64,000 nt of DNA from Candidatus Poribacteria bacterium (GCA_009841255.1 VXMD01000015.1:1-64000); one strand, 5' to 3'. Positions 7,134 to 16,856 are shown, counted from the stretch's first letter. Notes: generated by a model not told the origin, from the sequence alone. Translations and numbers: made by a program.

Positions 7134-10064
7134 ATGAAAAAAATAATGCTAAATCCTATATTTATAATGCTCATCGTATGCTTAGGATTCAATACGTCTT
7201 TCTTACAGGTTTCTTTCGCAGCAGAAAAGTGGGAATCGAACATAAGAAAAGACTTCACAAAGGTATTGCAAGAAAAAAAGAAACCCGCGGAGAAACATCG
7301 TGAACTCATCCTCAAATGGCAAAAGCAGGGACGACTTTCCGAACTTCTCACGCTTTACACTGCCAGGGAGAACAACCGCCAAGCACAACAACCCACCACG
7401 CCCACAATCAAAGCAGCGTTCTATTACGGCTTAGGTTACATACATGCCCTTCAAGCACCGAAAACCGGCGAAGTGTCGGATACTGCCATTAACTACTTAC
7501 AATACGCCGTTGAGATCGATCCAGATCTATTTTGGGCACGCTTTAACCTCGGTGGTATCTATCAGGACCAAGGTAAAGACGAATTGGCACTCGCTGAATT
7601 CGAAGCATGCATCCGTTTAAATTCCAAGTACTATCCAGTTCTCTACCGTATGGGTGAGATTCACTTAAAGCAACAGAATTACATAGAAGCACTCCAAGCC
7701 TTTGACGCAGCACGAAAGGCAAACAGAAAGTGGGAATATCCGCAATACGGCATCGGTTTGGTTTATTTTGCACAGGGTGAGATAGATCGCGCCCGTGAGA
7801 CTTTCGAGAACCTTACGCATCAAAAAAAGAGGTTCGCGCCTGCCTACTTCAAACTCGGACAAATCCTTGCGACTGAGGGATTCTTCGATGAAGCGTTGGA
7901 AGAATACGCGAAAGGATCGAAATATCAGGATTACTCAGCACAAGTCCTTTACGAACTGGCGGTTATCTTCGATGAGAAAGGTAATACGGACGGCGCAATT
8001 CGGCTATATCAACGCGCAATTGAGGCTGAACCGACACACGCGAAGGCACATTTCGCCCTTGGAGAACGCCTCTATACGAGTGGCGATACCACGACAGCGG
8101 TCCAACATTATCAACAGGCAGTATCTCTCACACCGAACATTAAGGACGCTTTCTATGAACCGCTTGAACCTTACTTCGCAGGGTTAATGACCCTGAACGA
8201 GGCGAGGGCATCCCTTGAGAAAGCGATGATAGTCCTTCCTGACGATCCACGCGCCCATTTTTATACCGGTATGGTTGAAGCCGAGGCTGGTAACATCCAG
8301 AAAGCCATCGAAGCCTACGAAAAGACTGTTGAGATTATAGAGGTTTCCGATCCAAGTCTTATGGAGACAGAACTCTTTTTAGGTGATTTCAATGACGTTT
8401 ACTTGAAACTCGGAGAACTTCATCACCAACAGGGAGATGCAGACACTGCTGTTATTTACTTTAAACGCGCATTGGCGTTAAATCCAGAGTTAGCGACTCA
8501 ATTTATCACGCAAGGACAAGGCGCCTTCGATACGGGGGACTATCAAGAGGCCATTGAATCTTTGAACACGCACCTGCTACTGTTCCCAGAAGACGTTGAT
8601 GCTGCTTATCTACTGGGACAGAGTTATGAGGTTAATGGCGATACAGACAACGCACTCATCCTTTACCAACGCACTTTGACGTTAGATTCACAGCGAACAG
8701 ATGTACGCTTCAAGATGGTTCACATCTATCGAAACCGAGAAGCACATCAGCAGGCAATTGATACGCTACAGAAGATTATTGAGATCGCACCTGACACGAC
8801 CGAGGCGCACTATCTCATGGCACTGTCGTATCTCACACTGGAGCAACCCGATCCCGCCTTGCGCGCGTTTCTCGCAACGACTCGGTTAAACCCAGAGGAC
8901 ATCTCAGCGCATTATCATGCGGCAATCCTGTTTGAACGAAAGGGTGAGATAGACGACGCCATTGTCCATTACGAGAAAACCATCGGTCTGGATACCGCGT
9001 CAATTGAAAGCCCTTTTTTCGAAGTAACAGAAGTAACACCCTTTTTCCAACTCGGTGAAATCTATCGCGAGCGCAACGATGAAGATAACATCGTTCGGGT
9101 CTATCAACCCGCATTGGAAATTGAACCCGCGCACCCGGAACTCCAACATCTTCTTGCTGTCATCTTTGAGAAACGCGATCAACGCGAGAATGCCATTCGA
9201 CATTACGGATTGGCGAATCAATACAACCCTAATAAGTTTGATTGGCATTATAGTTATGCCCGTCTCCTCGACCGACATGCCGAAACACTTGGAGAGGACT
9301 ACCATAAACATGCCGAGATGGCTGTTAAGGAGTACACCAAAACGATTGCGCTGAATTCAGACTATGTAGACCCCTACTTCTACCGCGGGATGCTCACGCT
9401 TCGTTACAGGCACATTGGCAAAACGCTTTACCGCTATAGCCAAATTTTAGAGGATTTCAAACAGGTAGTTAAGTACCAACCCAAAAACCTTGAGGCAAAC
9501 TATCAGCTTGGCGTCACTTATCTCGAAATAGATCGGCATCGTCTCGCCAAAGAGGCTTTTGAAAATATGCTCTCCTACGCGCCAAAATATAGAGGGATTC
9601 ACTTACATCTGGGGCAGATTGCGGAATGGGAACAGGCGTGGAAGCAGGCAATCCAACACTATGAAGCGGAAGTTGCACTTATTCAACAACTCCCTGAAGA
9701 AGACGACGCTATTGCCATCAAAACATATCAGCGTCTCGGTGATCTTTACTATGCGCACGCCTTGGATTATAACGCAGCGAAAGAGACACTGGAACAGGCA
9801 CTCGCTTTAGACGACACACATGTTCCAACGCTACTCAACTATGCCAACACCCTCTTCAGTATGGACTTACTCGGCGCAGCAACGGAACAATTTGAGCGGG
9901 TTATACAACTCGAACCCCGCGACTTGACTGCGAATTACAACCTCGCCTTAATGTATGAATACAGGGAAAAGCGTGAAGAGGCGCGCGCACAGTGGCAACG
10001 CTTCCTCGAACTCAATCCACCCCAACAGTGGCGGATCGAAGCGGAGAGACACCTAAATCAGTAG
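7134..10064 (+). CDS. Large TPR-repeat protein, probably exported
   Basis: A 976-aa protein starting with a hydrophobic export signal (MLIVCLGFNTSFLQVSFAAEKW). From about residue 90 to the end it is built of tetratricopeptide repeats, roughly twenty, recognisable by recurring A-x-F-x-L-G and F-x-x-A-L-x-x-P patterns (for example AHYLMALSYLTLEQPDPALRAF). TPR arrays are protein-binding scaffolds, so function cannot be named. The signal sequence and position in the periplasm or at the outer membrane are predicted. The start is set by the dispersed element ending at its ATG. The biotin ligase gene follows 5 bp after the stop. Confidence 0.85.
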   Translation: MKKIMLNPIFIMLIVCLGFNTSFLQVSFAAEKWESNIRKDFTKVLQEKKKPAEKHRELILKWQKQGRLSELLTLYTARENNRQAQQPTTPTIKAAFYYGLGYIHALQAPKTGEVSDTAINYLQYAVEIDPDLFWARFNLGGIYQDQGKDELALAEFEACIRLNSKYYPVLYRMGEIHLKQQNYIEALQAFDAARKANRKWEYPQYGIGLVYFAQGEIDRARETFENLTHQKKRFAPAYFKLGQILATEGFFDEALEEYAKGSKYQDYSAQVLYELAVIFDEKGNTDGAIRLYQRAIEAEPTHAKAHFALGERLYTSGDTTTAVQHYQQAVSLTPNIKDAFYEPLEPYFAGLMTLNEARASLEKAMIVLPDDPRAHFYTGMVEAEAGNIQKAIEAYEKTVEIIEVSDPSLMETELFLGDFNDVYLKLGELHHQQGDADTAVIYFKRALALNPELATQFITQGQGAFDTGDYQEAIESLNTHLLLFPEDVDAAYLLGQSYEVNGDTDNALILYQRTLTLDSQRTDVRFKMVHIYRNREAHQQAIDTLQKIIEIAPDTTEAHYLMALSYLTLEQPDPALRAFLATTRLNPEDISAHYHAAILFERKGEIDDAIVHYEKTIGLDTASIESPFFEVTEVTPFFQLGEIYRERNDEDNIVRVYQPALEIEPAHPELQHLLAVIFEKRDQRENAIRHYGLANQYNPNKFDWHYSYARLLDRHAETLGEDYHKHAEMAVKEYTKTIALNSDYVDPYFYRGMLTLRYRHIGKTLYRYSQILEDFKQVVKYQPKNLEANYQLGVTYLEIDRHRLAKEAFENMLSYAPKYRGIHLHLGQIAEWEQAWKQAIQHYEAEVALIQQLPEEDDAIAIKTYQRLGDLYYAHALDYNAAKETLEQALALDDTHVPTLLNYANTLFSMDLLGAATEQFERVIQLEPRDLTANYNLALMYEYREKREEARAQWQRFLELNPPQQWRIEAERHLNQ

Positions 10065-10069
10065 TTCTC

Positions 10070-10738
10070 ATGAATATTAGGGAGTTGCGGGGAACGCTTC
10101 AGACGAAACTTATCGGCTGCCAAATTGAGCACTATTCACAGGTCGATTCTACCAACGACCTCGCTATCGCACGCGGCAAGATAGGGACAGCAGAAGGAAC
10201 ACTCATCATTGCGGAGTACCAAACCGCCGGACGTGGCAGATACGGTAGAAGTTGGAGCGCACCGCCGGGAAAATGTCTCCTTGTCTCCGTTGTTTTCAGA
10301 CACCGACTCCTGCGCGATCAGATTGCCCTCCCCAATCTCGTCGGTGCCATTGCAATAGCAAAGGCGATTCGAACGACACATGGACTTGACGCACGGATTA
10401 AGGTCCCTAACGATGTCCATATTGAGAAAAAGAAGGTCGCAGGCGTCCTAACAGAGCTTGCATACGACGAGGCGGGTCAACCGTTTTTCGTATTGGGTTT
10501 TGGTGTAAACGTCAATGTTATTTTAGACGATTTCCCACCCGAATTGCGTGAGACTGCAACTTCTGTGCGTATGGCATCTGCGCCCTCGAAGGATCAAAAC
10601 CCCGAAATCTGTCGTATCTCGCTGTTATGTGAGATCCTCCGTCATCTTGAGGATACCTACCTACAGCTGAAAGCAGGTGAGACGGATTTAATTATGAACC
10701 AGTTTGAGGCTTTGCGAGAAGATGAAAGTCGTCATTAG
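10070..10738 (+). CDS. birA: Biotin--[acetyl-CoA-carboxylase] ligase
   Basis: A 222-aa biotin protein ligase without the N-terminal DNA-binding domain of bifunctional BirA. It activates biotin with ATP and attaches it to a lysine of biotin carrier proteins. Visible motifs: STNDLA, the adenylate-binding loop AGRGRYGRSWSAPPG, and the lysine-containing IKVPNDVHIEKKKVAGVLTE; in most homologues the second reads KWPND. I chose ATG 10070, just after the TPR stop, because the longer frame would run into that gene. It overlaps the DUF523 gene by 17 bp. Confidence 0.9.
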   Translation: MNIRELRGTLQTKLIGCQIEHYSQVDSTNDLAIARGKIGTAEGTLIIAEYQTAGRGRYGRSWSAPPGKCLLVSVVFRHRLLRDQIALPNLVGAIAIAKAIRTTHGLDARIKVPNDVHIEKKKVAGVLTELAYDEAGQPFFVLGFGVNVNVILDDFPPELRETATSVRMASAPSKDQNPEICRISLLCEILRHLEDTYLQLKAGETDLIMNQFEALREDESRH

Positions 10739-11159
10739 TGCCTGTCTCCTTGGCGTCCGCTGCCGGTACGACGGTGGTGACAGCCGAAACGAAACAGCGA
10801 TAAAACAAGGGAAGAAGTACGAACTGATTCCTGTCTGCCCAGAAGAATCGGGTGGATTGCCAACGCCGCGTCCACCCGCAGAGATTGTTGGCGGCGACGG
10901 GAATGATGTCTTAGATGGGAAGGCAAAGGTTATGACTGCTGATGGGAAGGATGTAACCGAAGCCTATCTGAAAGGTGCGCACCACGCTTTACAGGTCGCT
11001 CAATCCAACGAAGCGACACACGTGGTTCTGAAAGCGAGAAGTCCATCGTGTGGTTGTGGTAACATCTACGATGGCACTTTTTCTCGAACGCTCACGTCAG
11101 GAGACGGTGTAACCACCGCGCTTCTGAAACGGCACGGCATTACTGTTACTTCCCTGTAA
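10722..11159 (+). CDS. DUF523 family protein
   Basis: A 145-aa cytoplasmic protein of the DUF523 family (YbbK-like), recognised by VISACLLGVRCRYDGG at the start, VCPEESGGLPTPRPPAEI in the middle and VLKARSPSCGCGNIYDGTF towards the end, with the conserved cysteines. The biochemical role is not established. It overlaps birA by 17 bp and has the internal start ATG 10722, which places the family motif at the N-terminus. The two are probably translated from one message. Confidence 0.85.
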   Translation: MKVVISACLLGVRCRYDGGDSRNETAIKQGKKYELIPVCPEESGGLPTPRPPAEIVGGDGNDVLDGKAKVMTADGKDVTEAYLKGAHHALQVAQSNEATHVVLKARSPSCGCGNIYDGTFSRTLTSGDGVTTALLKRHGITVTSL

Positions 11160-11234
11160 TTCCCACAGACAATATTTACAGAAGAACGATCAGCAATCAG
11201 CGGGCAACGGAGTTATTGAAAACCGATTGCCACT

Positions 11235-12029
11235 TTAATAGTTTAAAAGACTGCGAACCTGTTTGCCAATATCAGGACTCCGCATCAACGACTCACCGAC
11301 AAGCATCGCCTGCACACCCACCTCCTGCAGCCGCACAACGTCTTCACGCGAATAGATACCACTCTCGCTCACCACAATCTTATTTGCTGGAATCGCTTCA
11401 CGCAATCGAAATGTTGTAGCAATATCCGTGTGAAATGTCCGCAAATCCCGGTTGTTAATACCGATAATCTGGGCATCCACATCCAACGCGACAGCCAACT
11501 CTTCTCGTGTATGCACCTCCACCAAACACGCAAGGGACAAAGACGCTGCAACATCCATGAACGTCCGTAACTCCGCTGCTGTCAACGCCGCCACGATTAG
11601 TAAAATGGCATCCGCCCCCGCGACGCGGGCTTGATAGATATGATACGGATCAATTGTGAAATCTTTCCGGAGGAGCGGCACATCAATAGTGTCCCGAATT
11701 GCGCGTAGATAGTCGAGTTCACCCGCGAAAAAATGTTTGTCCGTCAATACGGAAATCGCAGCCGCACCGTTTTTGACGTAAGTTTTGGCAATTGACACGG
11801 GGTCGAAATCCTCGCGAATAATGCCTTTACTGGGCGATTTTTTCTTCACCTCTGCGATCAGTTCAACAGTCTTATCGCCTGTGATGGCATCGTGAAAATC
11901 TCGCGTTGGTGGAAGACTCGCGACTTTAGTTTCCAATTTAGCAATCGGCATCTGCTTCTGTTCCGCTGCGAGTTCCTTCTGTTTATGGGCAATGATAGTA
12001 TCGAGTATCAATCCGTGAGCCCCTTCCAT
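11235..12029 (-). CDS. trpC: Indole-3-glycerol phosphate synthase
   Basis: A 264-aa TIM-barrel enzyme of tryptophan synthesis that closes the indole ring of carboxyphenylaminodeoxyribulose phosphate. Landmarks: VELIAEVKKKSPSKG (catalytic Lys and phosphate site), LLRKDFTIDPYHIYQARVAGADAILLI, GINNRDLRTFHTD and VSESGIYSREDV. The ATG at 12029 has no clear ribosome-binding site; an in-frame TTG seven codons in, after GGGG, could be the real start. It lies 80 bp after trpD on the same strand, separated by a small hairpin and a copy of the trpD end. Confidence 0.92.
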   Translation of the reverse strand: MEGAHGLILDTIIAHKQKELAAEQKQMPIAKLETKVASLPPTRDFHDAITGDKTVELIAEVKKKSPSKGIIREDFDPVSIAKTYVKNGAAAISVLTDKHFFAGELDYLRAIRDTIDVPLLRKDFTIDPYHIYQARVAGADAILLIVAALTAAELRTFMDVAASLSLACLVEVHTREELAVALDVDAQIIGINNRDLRTFHTDIATTFRLREAIPANKIVVSESGIYSREDVVRLQEVGVQAMLVGESLMRSPDIGKQVRSLLNY

Positions 12030-12034
12030 GAAAG

Positions 12035-12120
12035 ATTAATCGTTTGAGGCTTCTGTAGGAGCGAGCTGTGCTCGCGATGCCTCCAACTGTGAACTACTTC
12101 TGTGAAAGGTTAATTGTTTG
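12035..12120. repeat. trpD-trpC spacer: short duplication and hairpin
   Basis: GCGAGC-TGT-GCTCGC (12061-12075) forms a six-pair hairpin. The sequence TGAAAGATTAATCGTTTGAG (upstream of trpC) resembles TGAAAGGTTAATTGTTTGAA at the 3' end of trpD, a duplication of about 22 bp flanking the hairpin. Without a T-run it is not a clear terminator; it may trim or stabilise the message. Confidence 0.5.
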
Positions 12121-13150
12121 AAACCGCTTTTAACCTTTCCAACTTCGCGAGTGCCGCACCTGAGTCAATAGATTCTGCGGCAAGTCCGATACCAGCCTCA
12201 AGACTCTCCACTTTCCCGCTCGCAGTAATCGCTGCACCAGCATTTAGTACGACAATATCACGTTTGGGCCCCTTCTCGCCGTTCAGGAGATTGACGATGA
12301 TTTCAGCGTTCTCCTCAGGCGTGCCACCTAAGAGTGCTTCGGGTTCCGCTCTCGGAATGCCGAGTGTTGTGGGATCAAGCGTATAGGTTTTAACAGTGCC
12401 GTTTCGGAGTTCGGAGACGCGTGAGGTCGTCGTCGTTGTGATATCGTCCAGACCGTCATCTCCATGCACGATAAATGCGTGCTGACATCCGAGGTTGTTC
12501 AGGGCATTCGCATGCGCCTCAGTCAGTTCGGGTGCGTAGACACCAATCACCTGTGCCTGCGGTCCCGCTGGATTGGTCAGCGGTGCTATAGCATTGAAAA
12601 TCGTCCGAATCCCGATTTCTCGCCGCGGTCCGATAGCGTATTTCATCGCACCGTGTAGGGTCGGTGCGAATAGAAAACCGATGCCGACCTCATCAATGCA
12701 GCGTCCGACATGTTCCGGACCAATTTCAATATTCACACCCAATGCCATGAGTACGTTCGCGCTGCCGCTCTGTCGCGTTACACCCCGATTGCCGTGCTTT
12801 GCGACTGGTACACCTGCTCCGGCGGTAACAATGGCAGAAGTCGTTGAAATGTTGAAATGGTTTAAACCCGTACCCCCTGTACTACAGGTATCAACAAGTC
12901 GCGGGACCTTCGGCGTAGCCTGCAAGTCAGGCGTGTGACGTGTCGGAACAGGCGTGGCTTTGGCGCGCATGGCACGTGTTGCCCCCGTAAGTTCTTCTAT
13001 CGTCTCACCTTTTAGCCGCAGTGCAGTAAGAAAACAGGCAATTTGAGCGTCTGTCGTCTCACCTTCCATGATCTCGTTCATGGTATCAACCATCTCTGAT
13101 TCGGTTAGGGCGTTACCTGCCATAACCTTCTGAATTGCTTCACGAATCAC
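12110..13150 (-). CDS. trpD: Anthranilate phosphoribosyltransferase
   Basis: A 346-aa enzyme that joins anthranilate to PRPP, the second step of tryptophan synthesis. It shows the PRPP loop DTCSTGGTG, KHGNRGVTRQSGSANVLMALGVNI and the NPAGPQAQVIGVY region, in the usual order and length. The start is GTG, with AGGAGG 8 nt before it. It is not fused to a glutamine amidotransferase. trpC follows on the same strand; trpE, trpG, trpF, trpA and trpB are not in the window, so the pathway is split. Confidence 0.93.
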   Translation of the reverse strand: MIREAIQKVMAGNALTESEMVDTMNEIMEGETTDAQIACFLTALRLKGETIEELTGATRAMRAKATPVPTRHTPDLQATPKVPRLVDTCSTGGTGLNHFNISTTSAIVTAGAGVPVAKHGNRGVTRQSGSANVLMALGVNIEIGPEHVGRCIDEVGIGFLFAPTLHGAMKYAIGPRREIGIRTIFNAIAPLTNPAGPQAQVIGVYAPELTEAHANALNNLGCQHAFIVHGDDGLDDITTTTTSRVSELRNGTVKTYTLDPTTLGIPRAEPEALLGGTPEENAEIIVNLLNGEKGPKRDIVVLNAGAAITASGKVESLEAGIGLAAESIDSGAALAKLERLKAVSNN

Positions 13151-13182
13151 GCAGTGTTCCTCCTAAGAATATTCTATGCGCC

Positions 13183-13211
13183 ATTATAACAGACACAGAT
13201 ATATTTTTCAA
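13183..13211 (-). promoter_or_regulatory. Housekeeping promoter of trpDC
   Basis: On the minus strand TTGAAA (13211-13206), a 17-bp spacer and TATAAT (13188-13183) lie 33 bp before the trpD start. There is no room for a long attenuator leader between promoter and gene. Confidence 0.75.
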
Positions 13212-13280
13212 GATTGGGCTTCTGTATCTCGGAGCTATTCAACTCCCTTAGGCAAAAATTTGTATTTTTTTTCGATAGGG

Positions 13281-13286
13281 TATAAT
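13281..13286 (+). promoter_or_regulatory. Possible -10 box for the GNAT gene
   Basis: TATAAT at 13281-13286 is perfect, but the -35 region is weak (TTGTAT only 15 bp upstream). It would give a leader of about 125 nt before the acetyltransferase. Confidence 0.4.
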
Positions 13287-13416
13287 ATATCCTTGCCCGA
13301 TAAACAATGGTTTGAGTTAAAAAACAGGCGTATCCTGTAGGAACGACCGGTGCTATAGTCCGTATTCCTATAGGCAGACGCACTTTATAAACAAATCTAC
13401 AAAAAGAGATAAAGAG

Positions 13417-13896
13417 ATGATCCGAAACTATAAACCGAGCGACTTGCAAACGCTTCGGCAGATCACTGCTATCTGTTTTGAAAAAGTGTCCATAGATAAA
13501 AATATTGAAGACCGGTTTGGGTATATCGGCGACCTGGGCTGGGAAGAACGGAAAATGTCCCATATCGATGACGATGCAGCAACTAACCCGGATGGGGTTT
13601 TTGTGGCGGAAGTTGAAGGGGAGATCGCTGGTTACATTACAACCCGACTTAACCGTCCAACACGCATCGGTGGTATTCCGAACCTAGCTGTGTTACCGAA
13701 GTTTCAACGTCGTGGCATCGGTAGGCAACTTATCGAAAAAGCGTTGGCGTATTTGCAGGCAGAAGGGATGCTTTACGCGCGCATTGAAACCTTAGAGCAG
13801 AACCCTATAGGTACGAGCTTTTATCCGGCTATGGGTTTTACTGAAATTGCAAGACAGATTCACTATATTCAACCGCTATCGAAATCGGAGAAATAA
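13417..13896 (+). CDS. GNAT-family N-acetyltransferase
   Basis: A 159-aa GNAT protein that would transfer an acetyl group from acetyl-CoA to an amine. The acceptor region opens with MIRNYKPSDLQTLRQIT; the acetyl-CoA loop is seen as LAVLPKFQRRGIGRQLIEKAL (Q/R-x-x-G-x-G/A), followed by the final motif FYPAMGFTEIAR. An AGAGAT-rich stretch precedes the ATG. It is convergent with the DUF6785 gene 13 bp downstream. Substrate cannot be told. Confidence 0.85.
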   Translation: MIRNYKPSDLQTLRQITAICFEKVSIDKNIEDRFGYIGDLGWEERKMSHIDDDAATNPDGVFVAEVEGEIAGYITTRLNRPTRIGGIPNLAVLPKFQRRGIGRQLIEKALAYLQAEGMLYARIETLEQNPIGTSFYPAMGFTEIARQIHYIQPLSKSEK

Positions 13897-13909
13897 TGAA
13901 GAGATACGT

Positions 13910-15883
13910 CTAAAATAGGAACCGATACATCGGTTGATTTGTCGTGATTCCTATGAGACTCCATACACTACCGACAATGAACTCACCTAAAATCAGACCC
14001 AAGAAAAGCGGAATCAATTTTCGGTGCGCACTCACACCCCCATGCCGAAGAATAATCCATTTGAGGACCGAGCTCACCAAAATCGAAAACCAGAACACGT
14101 TCATCGACCAACTGCTCGAGATAGCGAATCCAGCGGGATGAAAGGGCCACCAGAAGAGCCGCATCCGCATCACCATCAAGAAGCCGGTAATGAGGAAACC
14201 GATACACATCGCGATAATTGCTGGCACATCTGGGGCTCTCGGTGAAGTTAGCCAACTCTGGAGTCGATTGAAGGGGCGCCCTGCGAACCAGTCTCGCGCC
14301 CCTTCGATATACGAAATATGATAGAATGCCCAAAATGAGGCAAACGTCCCGATAACAATTGCAATGCACATCGCAATAAGCAGCCGTCGATTGGAAATTC
14401 CGGTCCGTTCCGCTAATTTAAATCCCTCTAAGATGTGCGGCATTGGATGCCCACGGTAGGCACGGTTGAAGAAGAATAAGTATGCCATTATGGTTAAATT
14501 GTGCGGACCGAGCAGGCGCGTCCCGAAAATGCGAGGCATCATCTCGTCAGGTCCAATGAAGTGCAAATCGTGCACAGGCGAACCGAGTTCCGCACGCATT
14601 CGGGTCACCGCCGTAGAAATGGCATAATAGATCCCAAAAAATACGAGGATCACCCAGATAGACATCCCCGCCGTTTTACAGAAGCCAACGATAAAGACAA
14701 GACTTGCGATGAGACCTAACACCGCCACCCGATAGGACATCGGTTCGTCTGAGTCATCAACACGCCGATCATTTCTAAATACCTTCCGTCCGACTTGTGC
14801 GAGGTGTTTCCGCGTTGCCACAATCGCAATGACGAACAAACCGAGATATGCCCCAAAAGATTGTTCATCGGTGAAAGGGAAGTTCGGCATACCGCGAACC
14901 CCTAAGGCATCCCCGAAAACCCGTTCCGCTTTCCAGAAGAGATAGAAAAACCAGCACGAGAACGACAGATCCAGTGGAATAAAGAAAGCGATACCTACCG
15001 CAAACGGAAACACAGCGATCGGACTCCATCCCACAGCGCTCCACGGTTTCTGTGTAAAGAACGGACGTAAATCGTAGAGCCTGCCGCCCAAACTCGGCAC
15101 AGTCGGGTAAAGGTAGTGGAGTCCATTGAGAATGTCAATCGCACCAGCGATACCGAAACCGAGCCACATCATCTTATTTGTCAGCAAGTTCGTTCTACCG
15201 CCACTCGTTAATTCAAGCGGTAGTTGGATGATGGGATAACTCAGCTTCTCATGTTCTGTCCACTGTTTCCGCACGAGACTGTTAATACACACCATCAGGA
15301 AGACCATCGCACAGAGGAAGCCGCCCCAAACAAAAGTTGTTGTCAGCCATCCTTGGATCGTTTCCCATTGGTAAAGCGTTGTTTCACCGCGATAATACTC
15401 CGTTAAGAAAGATCTTTCCTTGACAGCCATCCAATCAGGGATATACCGATGAAACAGATCTGCCCAGTCATTTTCTGGCGTCGCATACCAAAATGCGTAG
15501 GGAATCATCGGAATCAAAACGCGAAGAACATCGTGTCCGGCGAGTGAGGAAGCAATGGCCAACATGACATAAATCGTCAGCAATTCGCCCTGCTGCAGTG
15601 CAATCCGCGGTGCTATCCGGACTAAAAAGAGATTAACGCCTATGATAACGAAAACGCAGAAAATGACGTTAAAGTAGAGGGAGATAGTCGTCGGATATCC
15701 TTGACCGGCAGAATCCAGAATCCAGTACATGTTCGGAATGATAAGAACTGTACCGAGTAGAATCGCTCGCCATGATGCTCCAAATTTTGCACTATTGAAA
15801 CGCAACGTCTGGTTTTGCTGGACACTTCGACTGTTGTGTTCGGATGGTTCTCTATGAGGTTCTGAAGTCAATTTGCCTTTCAA
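13910..15883 (-). CDS. DUF6785 multi-pass membrane protein
   Basis: A 657-aa inner-membrane protein with roughly 12-14 hydrophobic segments, from WRAILLGTVLIIPNMYWIL near residue 40 to the end. I recognise the DUF6785 family by EKLSYPIIQLPLELT, FFIPLDLSFSCWFFYLFWKAE and RMRAELGSPVHDLHFIGPDEM. It resembles oligopeptide-transporter-like proteins of planctomycetes and relatives; transport is an inference and no substrate is known. The start is plausible but not certain, because the hydrophilic first 35 residues carry no landmark. Confidence 0.75.
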   Translation of the reverse strand: MKGKLTSEPHREPSEHNSRSVQQNQTLRFNSAKFGASWRAILLGTVLIIPNMYWILDSAGQGYPTTISLYFNVIFCVFVIIGVNLFLVRIAPRIALQQGELLTIYVMLAIASSLAGHDVLRVLIPMIPYAFWYATPENDWADLFHRYIPDWMAVKERSFLTEYYRGETTLYQWETIQGWLTTTFVWGGFLCAMVFLMVCINSLVRKQWTEHEKLSYPIIQLPLELTSGGRTNLLTNKMMWLGFGIAGAIDILNGLHYLYPTVPSLGGRLYDLRPFFTQKPWSAVGWSPIAVFPFAVGIAFFIPLDLSFSCWFFYLFWKAERVFGDALGVRGMPNFPFTDEQSFGAYLGLFVIAIVATRKHLAQVGRKVFRNDRRVDDSDEPMSYRVAVLGLIASLVFIVGFCKTAGMSIWVILVFFGIYYAISTAVTRMRAELGSPVHDLHFIGPDEMMPRIFGTRLLGPHNLTIMAYLFFFNRAYRGHPMPHILEGFKLAERTGISNRRLLIAMCIAIVIGTFASFWAFYHISYIEGARDWFAGRPFNRLQSWLTSPRAPDVPAIIAMCIGFLITGFLMVMRMRLFWWPFHPAGFAISSSWSMNVFWFSILVSSVLKWIILRHGGVSAHRKLIPLFLGLILGEFIVGSVWSLIGITTNQPMYRFLF

Positions 15884-15943
15884 ATTGCGCGATGCTTTCT
15901 CTCTACCATATGTCTGTATACACTTGAGAAAAATAAAATTGCT

Positions 15944-15973
15944 TTGATTTTTTTTCGGTGTGTCCTGTATAAT
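15944..15973 (+). promoter_or_regulatory. Housekeeping promoter of the first PhyH gene
   Basis: TTGATT (15944-15949), an 18-bp spacer and TATAAT (15968-15973) lie 47 bp upstream of the ATG at 16020. Confidence 0.65.
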
Positions 15974-16019
15974 GCATAATATGTTTTAAATCCCGATCAG
16001 CACGCCAAAGGATAAAACT

Positions 16020-16856
16020 ATGGATACGACAACAGATCTCAATCAAGCCGCAATCTTTACGCCGGAGCATCAGGAATTCGTCGAGAACAACGGGTATCTG
16101 CTGATTAAAAATGCCTTACCCCCTGATGTCGTCTCGGAAATCGACGCCGCCGTTGACGAAGTTTACGCCAAAGAGGAAGCCGCAGACAGACTTGAAGCTG
16201 GTGGTAAATTAAACCTCCGTAACTGCATCACGCACCATGAGGCATTTCTCCAACTTCTTGATTGGCAAAAAACAGTGCCGCTCGCCTACGGGGTTCTCAA
16301 TTGGAACGTCCAGATGATTACGTCTCACCTCATCGTACTCCCCTCAAAAGAGGAACCACCTCCTGAGGTGAAGAACCGGATCGGCTTACACCGCGACGGT
16401 GGCACGTCACATGCCGAAATGCAAGAACCCCATCCGCGCATCATGCTCAAGATTGCTTACGCCATTAGCGACCAGTCCGACCCCGCTTCCGGTGCGACCG
16501 TACTGGTGCCGGGGAGTAACCGATTGACAGGCAGACCGCCACTCGATCCAGATACAGGCTGGGCGCGCGGTGCCATTTCTATGAACGTCAACGCCGGAGA
16601 CGCTTTCCTCTTTGAACAGCGCACGTGGCACGGCATTGGACATAACTGGTCCGGTATGCCACGCAAAACCATTTTTATGGGATACGCTTACCGCTGGGTC
16701 AAGCCGATGGATTATATCACAATGCCGGATGAACTGGTTGCTAAGTGTAACCCAATCCAGAAGCAATTGATTGGCGTCGTCAGTGATCCCCTCAGTTACT
16801 ATCTACCGAAGGAACAAGACGTCCCGCTGCGGACATTACTTAATGGACCGGGTTAG
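16020..16856 (+). CDS. Phytanoyl-CoA dioxygenase family protein
   Basis: A 278-aa Fe(II)/2-oxoglutarate oxygenase. The family opening FVENNGYLLIKNALP is followed by the iron ligands HRD (LHRDGGTSH) near residue 122 and the distal His in RTWHGIGHNWSG near 205, then the 2-oxoglutarate-binding Arg region. Members hydroxylate varied small molecules, so phytanoyl-CoA is not implied as substrate. The 53-kb gene in this window is a paralogue sharing the same plan and the C-terminal DVPLR motif. It is transcribed alone from a visible promoter. Confidence 0.85.
   Translation: MDTTTDLNQAAIFTPEHQEFVENNGYLLIKNALPPDVVSEIDAAVDEVYAKEEAADRLEAGGKLNLRNCITHHEAFLQLLDWQKTVPLAYGVLNWNVQMITSHLIVLPSKEEPPPEVKNRIGLHRDGGTSHAEMQEPHPRIMLKIAYAISDQSDPASGATVLVPGSNRLTGRPPLDPDTGWARGAISMNVNAGDAFLFEQRTWHGIGHNWSGMPRKTIFMGYAYRWVKPMDYITMPDELVAKCNPIQKQLIGVVSDPLSYYLPKEQDVPLRTLLNGPG

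Noticed and set aside
11160-11234. Short repetitive ATCAGCAATCAGC-like stretches here and near 18250 and 21110
   Set aside because: Too short and varied to define as a repeat family from this window.
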